DNA of 64,000 bases, taken from assembly GCA_009193035.1 (NCBI GenBank), contig SWDT01000223.1:62001-126000 (forward strand), read 5' to 3'. Every line of letters starts with the position of its first letter. Positions within the stretch are counted from its first letter, which is position 1. The position numbers were made by a program, and so were the translations under genes. The stretch is from Halicephalobus mephisto (taxonomy: Eukaryota; Nematoda; Chromadorea; Rhabditida; Panagrolaimidae). This document shows, in pieces, positions 9,065 to 21,269 of this stretch. The notes beneath the pieces are model-generated. The model made no database searches. It saw only the letters and a program-made list of their open reading frames with translations, and was not told the DNA's origin.

Positions 9065-9619
9065 TCAAGTTCGAGATTCTGTAGGCACATCTTTGTCGTG
9101 ATTAAAAACAATCAAATTTTCCGCAAGATCTCCGTTTTCGTCGATTTCTGCCACTTTTGTTCCACATGCATAATTTTCAATCTGGCATCGACAAACATAT
9201 ACTCTCTGATCCAGATCCCAATTGTTTATCTCGGCAAGAAGCAGGATATTAGTCCCGCAGAGTTGCTTGAAATAACGCTCTTCTGTGTCTTCTTTGAGGT
9301 CCTTGAAGTCGTCGTCAAGTTGTTCTAAAAGTTTTCGGTTGTTAGTGATGTTGGCAGCTCGGGTCTCGATCAAAATCTCCTTCTTCAACCGGTAGAACCA
9401 TTGATTTCGCCATCGGGCGGTTTTCTTGTCAGATACGGTTTTGTACTTTAAACATCTTCCTCGATTTTTGGGCGTGATTTTCTTTTTTTCATTTACTTTA
9501 TTAAATTTCTTTGAAGTTTTTCGAAGTTTCAAAACCTTTTTGAAATCTTTAATATGTCGTTCTGCGGCTTCGACGAGCTGTTCTTTGTTGAAATTCTTCT
9601 CGACATCAATGTTGTCCAT
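9065..9619 (-). CDS. Hypothetical basic protein, 184 aa
   Basis: A single coding exon with an ATG start. Just upstream a 5'UTR intron is visible on the minus strand (donor CCAAAGTAAGTTTTG, acceptor AATTTTGTAG, about 9681-9629), which supports a real transcript. The first 75 residues are Lys-rich (KKVLKLRKTSKKF, NEKKKITPKNR). A charged helical middle follows, then a Cys cluster (VYVCRCQIENYACG) and an acidic stretch ending ESRT. The spacing C-x-C-x6-C followed by NH about 23 residues later loosely recalls a FLYWCH-type zinc finger, but the second His is missing, so I do not claim it. It has no signal peptide or membrane segment and is probably nuclear by composition. Confidence 0.6.
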   Translation of the reverse strand: MDNIDVEKNFNKEQLVEAAERHIKDFKKVLKLRKTSKKFNKVNEKKKITPKNRGRCLKYKTVSDKKTARWRNQWFYRLKKEILIETRAANITNNRKLLEQLDDDFKDLKEDTEERYFKQLCGTNILLLAEINNWDLDQRVYVCRCQIENYACGTKVAEIDENGDLAENLIVFNHDKDVPTESRT

Positions 9620-10122
9620 TATGAAGTCTACAAAATTTAATTTTATACATAAATGGATAAAATTAGAAAAATCAAAACTTACTTTGGTGAATTATGATTT
9701 TCTGATTTTAACAAACACCAATCAAATCGAAGTTCTATGAGCAGCTTTTATGCTGGTTGACATGTTTTTCTCATCGGCATAATTGCGATATGGAATCTGA
9801 AGTCGCGAATATCCTTGAATTTGTGCTTCTTCAGATTCGTTTAAAAAGTTTGTGGCCATTGAAAAATAGATAAGACAGAAAATTTATTTTTTGCTTCGCT
9901 TCATTTTCCTTTGATAATGAAACTGTTCATTGCAAAACTGAAAAGCTAAAAAATTTACGGAAATTATTTTCAAAAAAATTAATAAGCATTTTCCAAATCA
10001 TCTGTGGAAATATTTAATTTTTCGGATTTTTGAAATATATTGAAAATCTGTTTTATTTTTTATAATTATCTTCAAAAATATATGAATTGAAAAAATATAT
10101 AATTTCATCTATGAAATAATTA

Positions 10123-10292
10123 CAGTAGAACTTGGATATAAGATATCCCCGATATAATATATCTCTTGTAACATACGGTGTGAGTGAGTTTGGTTAGTCT
10201 GTCTTTAAATTTACCCCTTCTATAGCATATTCTTTCTTATAACATACGCTTTCCCCGGTCCCAATGGGGTATTTTATATTCAAGTTGAACTG
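10123..10292. mobile_element. Short TA-flanked MITE
   Basis: A 170-bp segment flanked by TA on both sides. The left end is CAGTAGAACTTGGATATAAG and the right end, reversed, is CAGTTCAACTTGAATATAAA, which form inverted repeats of about 20 bp. A CCC-rich central pair (ATATCCCCGATA and CCAATGGGG) adds to the symmetry. The CAGT start and TA target match Tc1/pogo-derived non-autonomous elements. It carries no ORF. Confidence 0.75.
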
Positions 10293-10389
10293 TATATCAT
10301 TTGCAACTTCTTCAAACATGTATTCAGAATCTGATGTTTTTGGAAAACTATTTTCTAAAGTATATGTTAAAATAGAAATAGGAAAAATA

Positions 10390-10680
10390 TCACTAATCTT
10401 TACTCAACAATAAGGCACAGACAGTAATTATACATCTCACACTCAAAAAAGATAATCGACAATCGCATTCATGTCCTTCAATATTACATATTTCTTTATT
10501 TTCAGGCTATCGGTTCGAATGCTCTCTTTCTAATATGGTTTCTGTCCTAACATCTACATAACAAGTTTCAACACAATACAACAGAGAACTTCACTCATGA
10601 CTTACAGTATTTACATTTCCTAATATTCAAGCTATCTCTTCAGGTCTTCTCTTTCTAGTATCGTTTCTGTTTCAACAGAA
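10390..10680. repeat. Dispersed MITE family, two degraded copies
   Basis: Two head-to-tail segments each end in a TCAGG..CTCT-TTTCTAGT-TTTCTGT..AACA pattern. The same pattern closes copies at 14.15-14.36 kb and 20.53-21.17 kb. Confidence 0.5.
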
Positions 10681-11815
10681 TGCGAATCAAAAAGTTGTAA
10701 TAGTTTATATATAACGCAGCACTTGGGACAGTCTATGAAATTCGAGCGTCAAGATGGGAAATAGTCAAAATTTCACTTTGATTGAAATCCCACCCATATA
10801 ATTATACAGAACCAAGATTCAGAATCCGACATCAATGTTCACTATATCAATAAAATAAAAAAGAGGAAACTAAAAAGTGAGTTTCAAAGTAGGTTTTCGA
10901 TAATAACTTTTTTAAATCTTATTCAGGCGTGCTAAATAATATATCATTAGACTATAAATTGGATTTTGCAAAAAATTGTACATAATATGTTGGGATCAAA
11001 ATTGTGATATCTGCAGAAGTGCGAACCTCGACATTTCTTAATTTTGTCTTTATGCAATTACATGATTAAAATTTAAATCAAAAATAAAAACTGTTTTTAA
11101 ATTTGTTTTCTAGATCTTTAATTTTGTTCGACTTTTAAAAAACGTATTATATATTGATTTATATATTTATATATTTCTGATTTACCATTTGAATTTATTT
11201 TTCTTTGGTTGCAATATTGATGAACAGATAATAGTGTAAAATAAAATCAATTTTATTCTTCTTTTTTATGGTTTTCCTGTTTTTGTCATGTTTGAAGAAA
11301 ATTTTTCAGTTTGAAAGTTTAAAAAATCCAGTTTTTTATTATAGAATAACGTAACTAATGTAGCTGTTCAACTTGAACTGAACCGATTTCCTTTCCCCAG
11401 AAAAATACAAAAAAGTTGAACAGGGACAATAACGAGGTATTAGTAAAACTCGCCAGATTTAGGTCCATGTTTGATGAAATTGGATGAATCATGAAAATCG
11501 GTTGTTGACAGTTTCCTCGTTTTTACGAACAGAACCTCACGTTATTGATTCTATTTTTAATTATGTTACAAACGTCCTTCGAACATGACTACAAGACAAT
11601 TTTGAAACCAATGACGTAAGTTTCAAACAATTTTCAACAATGTTACATATGGTTGACTTCAGGATTAAGAAATCTATCAAATATTCAGAAATTGCACACA
11701 TGATTTTGAATATTAAATTCAAAGATTCTATTTCATTGGTTTTTCATTTTTTTTACAAAATTAAGGCTTTTTCAAGAATGACTAGTTCGTAAATCAACAA
11801 TATTCATTCACCCGT

Positions 11816-12509
11816 TCAAACAAGAAGCCCAGCTTTACTGTCATTACTGTAGGCGTCTACATAGAGAGCTCTGCGATTCACGGCTTTTCTCAGGTCAGAA
11901 TTGAAGCTGGATTCTGACTTCACTGAATGGAGATCGTTCGAAGCTGATGTATCCACGTTTTTGGAGATCTGGATGAGACTCATGGTGATCAAAACAAAAG
12001 TAATACTCATGATAGTACAGAAAACAAAAATAACTAAGACGATCGGGATGAAGAAGATATCGATCTGCCTCATGATGCTGTCGATCCTGTTGATGAGGAC
12101 ATCTGCGTCAGATGAAAGATTAGTGGCATTCGTGATGAGTTCTGAAGCCAAGTCTATTACCGTAGTGGCATTTATCTAAAAATCATAATATTATAAAATT
12201 TTAAAAAATTATTTTCTTCGACATTAATTTTTAGGATTTTTAATGAATTTTGGGTAATTCTAGAAATCTTTACAGAATCATAATCATATTATTTTAAAAA
12301 TTAAAAATATTTTTACAAAATTGTTTTAAAACGAAATTTTAAATTTTTTTGTTAAATTTCGGAATATTTTAAAAATTGTGATTTTTAAATTTTAGAAAAT
12401 TTTAATGAATTATGTTTTTATAAAATTCTAGTTTTAAATAAAAAAATTAACGAACCTGTTCCAACAAGTTGTAAATTCCGGCTTGAAAATGTCGAACAAC
12501 ATAATCCAT
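11816..12509 (-). CDS. Small single-pass membrane protein
   Basis: Two exons, 12509-12456 and 12175-11816, with a 280-nt intron (donor GTTCGT, acceptor ATTTTTAG, phase 0), give 137 aa. The N-terminal ~60 residues are polar, with three possible N-glycosylation sites (NATT, NATN, NLSS). One long hydrophobic span follows (FFIPIVLVIFVFCTIMSITF). The C-terminus is Ser/Asp-rich (NDLHSVKSESSFNSD). There is no cleavable signal peptide, so the sites would be glycosylated only if the N-terminus faces the lumen. No family is recognised. The gene stands alone between repeat-rich stretches. Confidence 0.65.
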
Positions 12510-12800
12510 TTTTTCGCTTTAGGAAAATTAAATAAAAATTTTCGGTTTTTTCAGTATTTAAAAGAAATAATATTGTTTTTGCGCAAAAGGGTGGGTTTCG
12601 AAGTTTGATAATGACGAACATGGATGGGGGACGCGACCCATGACTCATCTTAAAATTGATTTTCACTTACGGAAATCACGCAATTTCACCTTCGATGGTC
12701 TTGAAAAAATTAATACAATCAATTTTGACGTAGATTTTTAATTGAAAACATTGTTTTTTGAATAATTTAAAAATTCTTTGGAATTTTTATAAAATTTGTC

Positions 12801-13488
12801 AGATCCTTGGAGAAAATATGATTAATTTGAAAATTAAGTTTGTGAATAGGATATAGACAAAGTTATAACGAATACGGTATATATGAGTAGGATAGTAGAT
12901 CAGACGAGATCAGGGATTTAGGATTCTATTTTGTATTCTACTAGGGGTTGTTGGATTTTTTTCGAATTTTGTAGTTATCGTCTGGATGTGGTTAATCTTA
13001 AAGCCACAGAGCCAGTACTTTGCTGTGAGTCCCACTGAATATAGTTATCTAGACGGTTCATACCTAGTTTTACAGCCCTCGGCAGGAACCTAACCTACTA
13101 ATGTAGGATTGGTCCTCGGCTGGGAACCTAACCCAGACTGTTGGATATTGAAAATAATCAATCCTGGAAGGCTATGTAGTCCTTGATTCATGGATTTCAG
13201 CAGTGACTGACTGTAGTGGAAAATTGTTTTTTTCAGTAACTATCTTTTGGTTTTTGTATAATTTTGAATTCATAATTTCTGTAAGATCAGTGACTCTTAG
13301 ATTTTTCAAGGAAAATAGGAGCAGTTTAAGGATAGTGTTTATGGATAGCACATAAGCAAAGTTATAATGAGTACGGTATATATGAGTAAGGTAGTAAATC
13401 AAACGAAATCGACGGATTTGAGGTCCTATTTTGTATTCTACTAAGGATTGCTGAGTATTGAAAATAATCAATCCCCTTTGGCTATGTT
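12801..13488. repeat. ~690-bp dispersed non-coding repeat, copy A
   Basis: Nearly identical to 41701-42390 in the same orientation. Within the unit, a block starting AAAGTTATAACGAATACGG (about 12859) recurs about 500 bp later as AAAGTTATAATGAGTACGG. Each is followed by GTATATATGAG and TTTTGTATTCTACTA, and ATTGAAAATAATCAATCC also occurs twice. It has no ORF of note. It may be a non-autonomous element with internal direct repeats. Confidence 0.75.
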
Positions 13489-15768
13489 AGCCCTCATGTT
13501 ATCTTTCATTCATGGATTTCAACAAAATTTTATTTTATTTGTATTTTCATAAATTTCACATTCACAAGATTAGAGGAAAAAGATGTTTTCATGATTTACA
13601 AAGACTACACTTTTTATTGCTGTCTTCCTTTTTTTGTTTACATTTGTAACTCTTAAAATTTTGAGGATCTTTTAAGATTAATGAAAGATTTTGAAGTCTT
13701 AGAGAATCTCATGGAAGGTTTCAAGCATTCTGTAGAAATTGTTGAACTTTTCTAAAATTCAAAAATTCCAATAAAAAGTTGAAAAATATCAAAGATTTTT
13801 TGGAAGCTTCTGGAATTCGATGAAAATCTGTTGAACTTTTGAGAATTCTATAGAAGCTTATAGAATTTAGTAGAATTTTCTGAGACTTTCGAGGGTTCTG
13901 TAGAAGATTCTGAAATCTTTGTAGAAATTCTTAGTTTTCTGGATGTTAAGTGTTAGATCGTGGTTAGTGGTTTCTGATCTGCGTGTAGATGAGAAAAATA
14001 TAAAACAACTTAATGGGACCGGAGGCACGAGATATAAAATAACTCACAAAATTACTGTGTAATCTTCTTAAATTCTCGCCAACACACAATCGTACATTTT
14101 TCGTTGGTCCTCAGGGTAGTTCTCTTCGGGACCGACACTGTGCGACTTGTACTCAAAAGATAATGCCCGATCCAACATTAAGATTAAAAATAAGAAGAAT
14201 ACTACCGATCTTTACTTCACAAATAAGGTACAGACAAACAATGTTTATCTCCCACACAACTACAATCAAAAGTCTCATTCTTGCTCTACAGTATTTCACA
14301 CTTCTTGCTATTCAGGATATCTCCTCAGGTTTTCTCTAGTGTAGTTTCTGTCCCAACACTAGAATTCTGTAGAAAATTCTGAATCTTCTTAGAATTCTAC
14401 AGAAATTCTTAGAATTTTATATAAACTTGCAGAATCTCATTGAAGCTTTCCGAACTTTCAATAATCATGTGAAAGTTCCTGAAGTTCTGTAAAATCCTGT
14501 AGAAATTTCCACAATTTTTAATATTCAATAAAAACTTTTAAAACAAACATTTGCAATTATCTGAAAAGTGCGAAAGTTTGCGTAGGAGCAATTTCTCAGA
14601 AATTTTCACTTCCGATTTTTGTAATATTATATTCCATTAAAAAAATTTACACCTTGAAGTCGGTTTTTTATGAAAACTAAAATTTTAATTTTTAATTGTT
14701 TAAAATTGAATTTTGTATTTTACATTTGGAAAATTCAACAACTGAATGTTCGACAATGATTAAAAAATAAATTATTCAACACCTGCTTTTCCGCAATATT
14801 TGGTTTCTAATTTTGGAAAATTAAATTTCTTTAAGATTTATGTTTTAATTCTGACGGTTTTAATTCAAAAATAAAAGTCCATTTTAAGTAATTTTTTATT
14901 TTTATAAGGAGCATTAAGACGAAATTTTAGATGTCTGTAGAATTGAGAGTTAGTCTTCACAATCCTGAATCCTGAAGGTTAATTATTGATTCTGATGTCA
15001 GATAAGCATGGCCATACGTGGACCAGACAAGCTCGAAATCGCAAAGAATGGAAAATTTTCTGTGAACCGCAAACAAACACATTAGGATTTGGATAATTTT
15101 ATCTAGTCATTTGTTGTTTTTTGTTTCGATTACGGTTCGATAAAGTGCTAAAAGTGATATCAGATTCAAGATCTACGGGTCAGATTATATAATTGTAAGT
15201 ACTTTTGTTCAATTTTAATCGCACAATTGAAAAATAAATACTAGGGACACAAATATCTGGAAAATAAGTGTTACAGAACCCTGAATCCTAAATGATGAAG
15301 AGTAATTACTGATTCTGATTTCAGATTTAAGATCTACGGATCTGATTACGTCATTATAAAAATTTCTGCTCAGTTCTGATTGCAGAATTTGAATACAAAC
15401 ATTACAGCTTGTTTTTCAACCTTTTTAGATTAGTTTTGATTTCTGGAACAACTTTATTCAAATTAAGTAACCAAAATTAATTTTTTAAAATGAGAAATAA
15501 ATATACCTCAAGGAAGTAAAAATCCCAAAAAAGGAACTTGCAAAATCTTAGAAGTAAAAAATCATTTTTTTCTTTTTTCATGTTGGAAACCGAATTTTTG
15601 ATTATATTAATAAAAATTTAATTAAACGCAATTCGAATAATTGCATCTGAAGCTGGAGGTTTGACGAAAAGTGATGTAAGGTAAGCAAAGGCAGTTGTCA
15701 GGTTGCTGCTTAAAACTTGATTAAAAAGTAATTGAAAATGTGGAACTTTCTTAGTTTTTATTAGAAAC
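13489..15768. other. Intergenic with degraded repeats
   Basis: 13.68-13.95 kb and 14.36-14.56 kb are simple AGAATTCT-rich runs. 14.15-14.36 kb is a copy of the MITE family seen at 10.4 and 20.5 kb. 14.96-15.40 kb repeats a CTGAATCCTGAA-TTAATTATTGATTCTG-AGATCTACGG pattern that recurs at 21.3-21.8 kb. No gene is supported. Confidence 0.5.
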
Positions 15769-16750
15769 ATGAATACAGTAGAATTCGACATGGCTTCCAC
15801 CTACAGATGGATATATTTGACGATCGAATTCATCAGCGGGATCTTCCAATTGTCTATGTTGATTTTCTTTTTCTACATGCAGATCAGGAGAAGGGGATTT
15901 TACAGATATCCCTACTACGTCTTACTAACGCTTTACATGATAGCCGATTCCCCTAGATTCATCGGAGTCGTTATTGACTTCTGGCTTCCGGATTCTGGAT
16001 TCAAGGCGGATTTTCTCAAATGGTTTCATCTGTACTTCTGGTTCGACATGGTCTTTGCCAGTTTCTGTCAACTGGGGATCGGGACGAATCGGCTGACCGC
16101 GGTCCTCTACCCCATGAGACATGTTTTTTTCTGGTCGAGGACGACGACTGCAATCATCTGCTTCGGGGTCATTCTGGCTTCGTCTTTATCCATCTTCATC
16201 GTGAAAGTGGTCTTCAACGCGGATGCAGGAAGTCTCTTCGCCCTCTGTGTTGTTCTGTCTTTGACGACTTTGACCATTTGCATCTACACAACCACGAGAA
16301 CCATGTGTCTCAAAAAAAACACTTACAGTATCATCAGCAGCATACCGAGGATAAAAATGGAGAAAAATCTGTTACAACAAGCCTTGTTCACAAACCTCAA
16401 CTGCATACTGTATTTCCTGTGTGTTCAATTGGACAAAATGGACATCGAATTGTAAGTTATCCAGTTGTTCGATTATCCAAAGTTATCTTCGTTTTAGGAC
16501 CTTGTTTTCTTCTCGAGAAGTTGAAAGTTATTTTTTTAAATTCCTGCAATTATTTTTTTTCACATTGGAACATTTCGGAAGCCTGGTTTTTTTGCTCATG
16601 ATGAGTCAGAGCGTCAGGAACGAATACGTGGCCTTCTACAGCTTCAGATCCGTCAGAGAAAAGTGCACTCATGACAACGAAGTGACTGCTCAGCCGGTGA
16701 AGGCCCTATGGGTGCCTTTGGCCGTGTCTATCCCTTTCCGTTTCTCTTGA
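15769..16750 (+). CDS. Serpentine chemoreceptor, Srv/Srg-like
   Basis: Two exons, 15769-16451 and 16498-16750, with a 46-nt intron (GTAAGTTATCC to CGTTTTAG, phase 2), give 311 aa. Seven hydrophobic segments are visible, from WIYLTIEFISGIFQLSMLIF to HFGSLVFLLMM. The end of TM3 carries NRLTAVLYPMRH followed by FFWSR, a signature of the Srv/Srg superfamily of nematode chemoreceptors. TM7 leads into SVRNEYVAFYSFRSVREKC. Length and topology match complete family members, so it looks functional. The expected role is chemosensation at the membrane of sensory-neuron cilia, known for relatives and inferred here. Without the splice, exon 1 would stop right after DIEL. Confidence 0.85.
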
Positions 16751-17462
16751 TTTTTTATTAAATTTTAAATTATTAGGTTAAATAAATTTTTGATTTTACA
16801 TTTTATTAAATTATTTAAGAAATTAAATTTTTATTGAAATTAAAAGTCGACATTGGTACGGAACAGAACTGTCAATTTTCGAATCGAATTTTGGAATTTT
16901 CTAGAATTCTTCGTTTCAAATATTTTTTTCAAAAGTATTTATTAAATTTCTAAAAGTTTTGAAAAAAATTCAAATTTAATAAAAAAACGAATTTTTTTAC
17001 GAAATTATCTCGAAATGGATTTCTAGAGACTTCCAGAGTCTCGATTCCGGAGGTTAATTCTGGATTTCCAAAAATTCTAAAAATTCAGAAATTTCTGTAA
17101 AATTAAAAAAAACAAAAAAATTACGAAATCAACCGAGAAGAACATTACCAAAGAATCCAAAATTAAGAAAAAAAACCTACCTAATTCCTGGAAAACGGAC
17201 TTGGTATTTGACCATTGAATTCAAAAAAATCAAAATGCGATTTGATTTATAGGAACTTTATGCTTTTTTTTGTTATTTATCAAGATAAATTTGGTCGAAA
17301 ATTTGCCAGTTTTGTTTCCTGAAGCTGAAGAATGCTGGTCTGGATCTCTCGCGCTCCTCCGGTCGGTGCTCTTCAGTTCCATTCGGTCGTCCACGAAGTA
17401 ATCATTGCTAATCATCGATTCTTTGTTTTTCACTAACCCTAACCCCGTTGACTGGAGCCAAG
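16751..17462. other. Intergenic / pps-1 upstream region
   Basis: Low complexity to about 17.28 kb, then a GC-richer patch (17315-17400). The patch could be a 5' exon or promoter of pps-1, or an exon of something on the minus strand. No start or splice pair settles it. Confidence 0.4.
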
Positions 17463-19821
17463 ATGCAGCCGATCGGACGTATTCGTTCCCACAGCATTAT
17501 GATTTGCGAGCCAGCAAGTTCATACTGTGAAGAACAATCGCCAAGACGCAAGATTCGTCTTCCGGTATGTTTTTCAGCTTTTTCATATATCAATTCCTTA
17601 TCTTTCGAACTTTTTCATATGTCAATTCTTTGGTCTTTAAGTTTTCATATATCAATCCCCTATTTTTTGAACTTCTTCATATATCAATTATTTGGCCTTT
17701 AAGTTCTCATATGTCAATGTTCTAATTTTTTGCTTCTTCATATATCAATTTTTTTTTCGAAGTTTTCATATTTTTTATTGTCTTTTAGTCGGTCTCGGTT
17801 GGTGCTACGAACATTTACCGTCAAGAGCACAAGGCTGGAAGAGAGGAAAGAGCCGCGGTTCTGGGACAGCATGGTGGATTCCGTGGTTGTACTTTGTGGT
17901 TTACTGGATTATCTGGAGCCGGAAAGACGACGATAGCTTTCGAACTCGAAAAGACATTGATCCAACTTGGTGTCCCTGCTTATGGACTTGATGGAGATAA
18001 CGTGAGACATGGACTTTGCAAGAACCTCGGATTTTCAAAGAATGACCGGTCTGAGAACATTCGAAGAGTTGCCGAGGTTTCTAAACTGTTCGCCGATATG
18101 GGTGTCGTGTCATTGGTTTCGTTTATTTCTCCTTTCCGTCGTGACAGAGATGAAGCGAGACGGATTCATGAGGAAGAAAATATTCCGTTTTTGGAAATTT
18201 ACGTCAATACTCCTCTAGAAGTTTGTGAATCTCGAGATCCCAAAGGTATGTTTTTTAAATTTTTGTATTGTTCATTAGAAAATTCCAGACCTCTACAAGA
18301 AGGCTCGTGCTGGGCAAGTTAAGAGTTTTACCGGCATCGATTCTATTTATGAAGAACCCGTAAGACCTGATTTGGTTCTTAATGCAGGTTCTGAATCGGA
18401 ATTTGAATGTGTTCAACGGGTACTGCAAGTTCTTTATGAGAAGAAAATCCTTCCAGAAAAGGCGATGCATCAACTTATTGGTCTTCCTGTCCGACAACTT
18501 TTTGTCAATGATGAAAATGAAAAAGTTTCCTTGATTGAATCAACGAAGAATTCTCCTGAAGTTGAACTTACTTTGGTTGATTTACAATGGCTTCAAGTAC
18601 TAGCAGAAGGCTGGGCAACTCCGTTATCCGGGTTTATGAGAGAACGACAGTATTTGCAATGTCTTCATTATGGTCAAATATTTGATTTAAAGAAGAAATG
18701 CAAAATTCCTGGTGAAGATGTTTCTCGAAATCCAGATTTGGAAGATTCTTATCCAATGCATTCTTCAAATATTTCTCAATCTGTGCCGATTGTTTTGCCG
18801 ATTACTGATGATATTGTTGAGAAATTACAAGTTTCTGAAGGGATTGAGAAATCTATTGTTTCTCCTGGTTTGGTTAAGCGAATTAGATTGACTTATGGAG
18901 GACAGTTGATTGCTGTTTTGGAAGATCCGGAAGTTCATCCTCATAGAAAAAAGGAACGAGTTAACAGACAATTTGCAACTTGCGATACACGTCATCCTAC
19001 TGTAAAAATGATTATGGAAAGTGGTGATTGGCTTCTTGGTGGAGATATAAAAGTTTTGGGGAAGATTACATATAACGATGGATTGGATGAATATCGTAAA
19101 ACACCACTTGAACTTCGGAAAATTTTTGCTGATGCTGAATGTGATGCTGTATTTGCTTTTCAATTGAGAAATCCGATTCATAATGGTCATGCGTTACTTA
19201 TGAAAGATACTCGTGAACAATTATTGAAACGATATAAAAATCCAATGTTATTATTGCATCCTTTAGGTGGATGGACGAAAGATGATGATGTACCATTGTT
19301 AACGAGAATTGAACAACATTTAGCTGTTATGGATGAAGGAATTTTAGATTCTAAATGGACTGTATTAGCTATTTTTCCATCTCCTATGATATATGGAGGT
19401 CCAACAGAAGTACAATGGCATGCTAGAGCAAGATTGGCTGCTGGTGTTAATGCGTATATTGTTGGGAGAGATCCGGCTGGAATTCAAGATCCAGATAATG
19501 GTGGTTTTTTATATGATCCAACACATGGAGCAAAGGTGGTTTTTTTTATTAAAGAAGGAATTATTAAAGTAGTTTTAGGTTTTAACTATGGCTCCTGGGT
19601 TGCCGAATTTGGAAATTATTCCGTTTAAAGTTGCTGCTTATGATAAAGTTGCGAAGAAAATGTCGTTCTATGATGAATCTAGAAAAGATGATTTTATTTT
19701 TATTTCTGGAACTAAAATGCGAGGATATGCTAAAGATGGAATCCAGCCTCCTGATGGGTTTATGGCTCCTAAAGCGTGGGAAGTCCTTTCCTCTTACTAT
19801 CGTAAGAAGAATCAAAACTAA
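17463..19821 (+). CDS. pps-1: Bifunctional PAPS synthetase (APS kinase + ATP sulfurylase)
   Basis: Four exons, 17463-17564, 17789-18245, 18289-19535 and 19579-19821, join in frame to 682 aa, close to animal PAPS synthetases. It makes the universal sulfate donor: the sulfurylase turns ATP and sulfate into APS, and the kinase turns APS into PAPS. The APS kinase half is N-terminal, with P-loop GLSGAGKTT (residues 74-82), DGDNVRHGL, and [16 protein letters not shown]. The sulfurylase half has [10 protein letters not shown] (HNGH at about 484-487), [10 protein letters not shown] and the closing [14 protein letters not shown]. Introns 2 and 3 are 43 nt each; intron 3 has a weak donor (GTGGTT). Intron 1 (224 nt) is filled by a tandem repeat. 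The ATG at 17463 is the first in frame; the 34-residue leader is lineage-specific. Animal enzymes act in cytosol and nucleus; nothing here shows targeting. Confidence 0.95.
17571..17765 (+). repeat. Tandem repeat inside pps-1 intron 1
   Basis: About six units of roughly 30-45 bp, each with CATATATCAATT or CATATGTCAAT followed by a T-rich spacer. The array fills nearly the whole intron. Confidence 0.75.
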
Positions 19822-20530
19822 CGTGTAAGATAACGGGAATTTCATGTAATATTGTTAGAGTGCACTTGTTATTTGGAATAGCCATGATATGTGATAAGGG
19901 CAAGATAAAAACTAACAGATTTTGAAGTTGATGGTGGATTGTTACTGTAGTTTTAGGTAACGGTACTTGTAAGAGAGTTTGATGCGTTTTCTTAATTGAT
20001 CAGTTTTCCATGGGCGGTAACTCCTAGGTTTACTGGAGTAATAGTAAAACAATGTAAAATTAACTGTAACTTTTGAACGGTGTTACTGTTACTGTGAAAT
20101 TATGTGTAAGCTGGGTTTCGATGCCTCGGGGGTTTTCGTGATGGAAGTTTTCTTACTTTCTGTGACAGTACTGTAGGAGGATTGGGGGTGGTGGTTTAGG
20201 ATTTTTGAATATGTTTAATTTTTAAAATGGTGATTGATAGAAATATTTTTTTGATTACTGTGGTTTTTTAGTAGAAAAATTTATGAATTTTAATTTTGTT
20301 AAATAATTTTTTTTAATTTTTAAAAATTATTTAATAAATTTTTTGTGATTTATTTTTTTTGTTGATAATTTGATATCGTAAAATTAGTAATTCAAAGAAT
20401 AAACGTATTGCGATGTAACTTGAAAGACGAGTTTTTCGATTATCTTTTGTTATGTGATTAAGATTTTTTTCCTAATTTCTTAGTCTATTAAATTTTTTCA
20501 TAAATTTAATTAAAATGTAGTAAATATAAC

Positions 20531-21166
20531 TGTTGAGACAAAAAACAAACTAGAGGACCTTAAACGATGGCCTGAATATCAGAAAACAGAGGTATATGAA
20601 TATCATTACTAGCACAATACAACAAATAACAGTTATATATCTCTCACACAACTACAACAGATAATCTTACCCATGCCCTACAGTATCCTACGATCCCTGA
20701 TATTCAGTCTATCGCTTCAGGTTCTCCTTTTCAAATCTAGTTTCTGTCTCAACGATAATCTGATAATAGGATTACATTGATTAAAAACTAACTGTTAAGA
20801 TGGAAAACAGAAGTATATGAATAATCATTACTAGCACAATACAACAAATAACAGTTATATATCTTCCTACATAACTACAACCGGTAATCTCATTCATGTC
20901 CTACAGTATTCCACATTTCCTATCTTAGCAATTGGTTTGTAATCAATGTAATCCTGTCTATTATCAGATTATTGTTGAAACAGAAACTAGATTTGAAAAG
21001 GAGAACCTGAAGCGATAATCTGAATATCGGGGAATGTGGAATAATGTAGAGTATGAGTGAGATTCTTGGTTGTATTGAGTTGGAGGAAATATATAAATTG
21101 TACCTGTCATATCATTCTAGTAATGATTATTACTATAGTTCTGTTTTCTAGCCTAACAATAACAAT
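20531..21166. mobile_element. Cluster of MITE copies in opposite orientations
   Basis: A first copy (about 20531-20755) starts TGTTGAGACAAAAAACAAAC and ends CTAGTTTCTGTCTCAACG. A second partial copy begins near 20797. A third, reversed copy starts TGTTGAAACAGAAACTAG at about 20984 and ends near 21166. The words flanking the middle copy (TAATCTGATAATAGGATTAC and its reverse) form an inverted pair. Internal words such as CACAATACAACAAATAACAG recur. Confidence 0.6.
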
Positions 21167-21269
21167 GAAAATTAACGAAGGATTTGATCCGGAATTAGTC
21201 AGCAATCTCAGAATTTAATGTTGAATCAGAAAATTTAACAATAGGTGTCAGAACTTCAAAAATAAAATA

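Larger units (their letters stand above)
9741..11815. other. Intergenic with MITE-type repeats
   Basis: No gene found. Contains the TA-flanked MITE at 10.12-10.29 kb and two copies of a repeat ending in a TTTCTGTCYYAACA-like word at 10.39-10.68 kb. Confidence 0.5.

Noticed and set aside
15925..16122. Minus-strand and alternate-frame ORFs overlapping the chemoreceptor
   Set aside because: Shadows of the seven-transmembrane coding frame.
17230..17433. Minus-strand ORF facing the pps-1 start
   Set aside because: Half of it is AT-rich filler. The GC-richer part may be pps-1 promoter or a 5' exon, and no minus-strand splice sites support a gene.
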